Shown in pieces: positions 6,667-7,505 of a stretch of DNA of 7,505 bases. A program made the position numbers and the translations under genes. Origin of the DNA: Actinomycetales bacterium (GTDB taxonomy: Bacteria > Actinomycetota > Actinomycetes > Propionibacteriales > Nocardioidaceae); assembly GCA_012513165.1 (NCBI GenBank), contig JAAZCT010000332.1:1-7505 (forward strand). Direction: 5' to 3'. A model generated the notes under the pieces. The model had not been told where the DNA came from. It saw only the letters and a list, made by a program, of their open reading frames with translations, and did no database searches. Within the stretch, counting starts at the first letter, position 1, and every line of letters begins with the position of its first letter.

Positions 6667-7505
6667 CTGGGGTCAACCTCCTGTAGTGCGGTTCGGAAGG
6701 CCTGCATTTCAGCGGGAGTTCCCACAGAAACACGTAGCCAACCGTCTGGGCCGGTCTCACGAATGAGCACTCCGGCATCGAGCAAACCTTGCCACACTTT
6801 GTGGCGATCTGGGAAATGCCCGAAGAAAACAAAATTCGCGTCGGAATCGGCAACCCGATAGCCGCGCGCGCTCAACCAACTGGCCAACTGGTCACGCTCG
6901 ACGCGCAAATCGTCGACCTTCGCGAGCAACTCATCTCGGTGTTGAAGTGCTGCTAAACCGGTGGCTTGAGTGACGGCAGACAAGTGATACGGCAAGCGCA
7001 CGATCCGCAAGGCGTCAATCACGGCCTCGTGAGCGGCCGCATAGCCGATCCGTGCACCCGCCAAGGCAAACGCTTTGCTCATGGTGCGAGTCACGATCAA
7101 GCGCGGGTGTTCGGCCAAGAGTGCGAGCGCCGTGGGCGGCTCGTCTCGTCGGAACTCAGCGTAAGCCTCATCAACCACCACGATGCCCGTCGTGAGATTC
7201 AACATTTCGGTGATGAGCGCCGGATCGAGCGCGGTGCCCGTCGGGTTATTCGGGGACGTCAAGAACACCACATCGGGCTGTTCTGCAGCGATCAGTTCGC
7301 GGGCATGCTGAGGATCGACCGTGAAGTCTTCCCGACGCACGCCTTGCACCCACCGAGTGTGCGTATTTCGCGCATATTCGGGATACATCGAATACGTCGG
7401 CGCAAACGACAACGCCGTGCGGCCAGGACCGCCAAAGGCCTGCAGGATCTGCATCATGACTTCGTTGGAGCCATTCGCCGCCCACACCTGCGCGTCACTC
7501 AGACC
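6663..7505 (-). CDS. hisC: Histidinol-phosphate aminotransferase HisC (partial, N-terminus outside window)
   Basis: This PLP-dependent class I/II aminotransferase converts imidazole-acetol phosphate and glutamate to histidinol phosphate. The frame is open to the right edge, with 280 residues visible; the family is usually about 360 residues, so some 80-90 N-terminal residues are missing. The apparent GTG at 7487 is not a real start, since conserved aminotransferase sequence continues upstream of it. In visible numbering, NGSNEVM (11-17) belongs to the cofactor phosphate region, SPNNPTG (84-90) holds the Asn contacting [11 protein letters not shown] (111-118) holds the Asp/Tyr pair, [13 protein letters not shown] (143-155) contains the PLP lysine Lys144 and phosphate-binding Arg152, and Arg258 in GWLRVSVGT should bind the substrate carboxylate or phosphate side. 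Its stop overlaps the hisB start. The his operon context favours HisC over a related aromatic aminotransferase, though some actinobacterial relatives accept phenylpyruvate. Confidence 0.95.
   Translation of the reverse strand, partial: GLSDAQVWAANGSNEVMMQILQAFGGPGRTALSFAPTYSMYPEYARNTHTRWVQGVRREDFTVDPQHARELIAAEQPDVVFLTSPNNPTGTALDPALITEMLNLTTGIVVVDEAYAEFRRDEPPTALALLAEHPRLIVTRTMSKAFALAGARIGYAAAHEAVIDALRIVRLPYHLSAVTQATGLAALQHRDELLAKVDDLRVERDQLASWLSARGYRVADSDANFVFFGHFPDRHKVWQGLLDAGVLIRETGPDGWLRVSVGTPAEMQAFRTALQEVDPR
6677..6682 (-). promoter_or_regulatory. Ribosome binding site of hisB
   Basis: A perfect AGGAGG on the minus strand, inside the 3' end of hisC, lies 10 nt before the hisB ATG at 6666. 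It confirms the start and suggests efficient translation of hisB within the coupled operon. Confidence 0.65.

Overview
The window is a stretch of actinobacterial chromosome, moderately to highly GC-rich by eye. It is dominated by the distal half of a histidine biosynthesis operon on the minus strand. The strongest clue to the lineage is the HisA-type isomerase. It keeps the Arg-Gly-Trp loop and the overall sequence pattern of the actinobacterial bifunctional enzyme PriA (HisA plus TrpF). The gene order hisC-hisB-hisH-priA-hisF is also typical of Actinomycetota. I cannot name the species.

In transcription order (right to left) the minus strand carries hisC (N-terminal end cut off by the window), hisB, hisH, priA/hisA, hisF and then two ABC exporter half-transporters. 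The second transporter runs off the left edge, inside its ABC signature motif. Most junctions are tight: 4-nt stop/start overlaps at hisC/hisB, hisB/hisH and hisF/first ABC gene, and an 8-nt overlap between the two ABC genes. The hisH/priA junction has a 43-nt gap. The priA/hisF junction is split by about 645 bp holding one plus-strand gene, a small predicted lipoprotein of unknown function. That gene ends 3 bp from the priA stop and starts about 33 bp from the hisF start.

The his enzymes cover the middle and late pathway. PriA isomerises ProFAR to PRFAR. HisH/HisF convert PRFAR with glutamine to IGP and AICAR. HisB (a monofunctional IGP dehydratase) makes imidazole-acetol phosphate, and HisC transaminates it. 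The usual hisI, often found after hisF, is not here; the ABC pair occupies that place. The two ABC proteins look like the halves of a heterodimeric type IV exporter with one degenerate ATP site. The first subunit has Asp in place of the catalytic Glu and Tyr in place of the switch His, and the second begins its signature with LSA rather than LSG.

I saw no rRNA, tRNA, CRISPR array, insertion sequence, prophage piece or long repeat, and no clear rho-independent terminator. Nothing here is an obviously new defence or metabolic system. The points most worth a second look are the antisense lipoprotein gene inside the his operon, the possible back-to-back promoters at 4021-4041, and the translational coupling of hisF to an asymmetric exporter.
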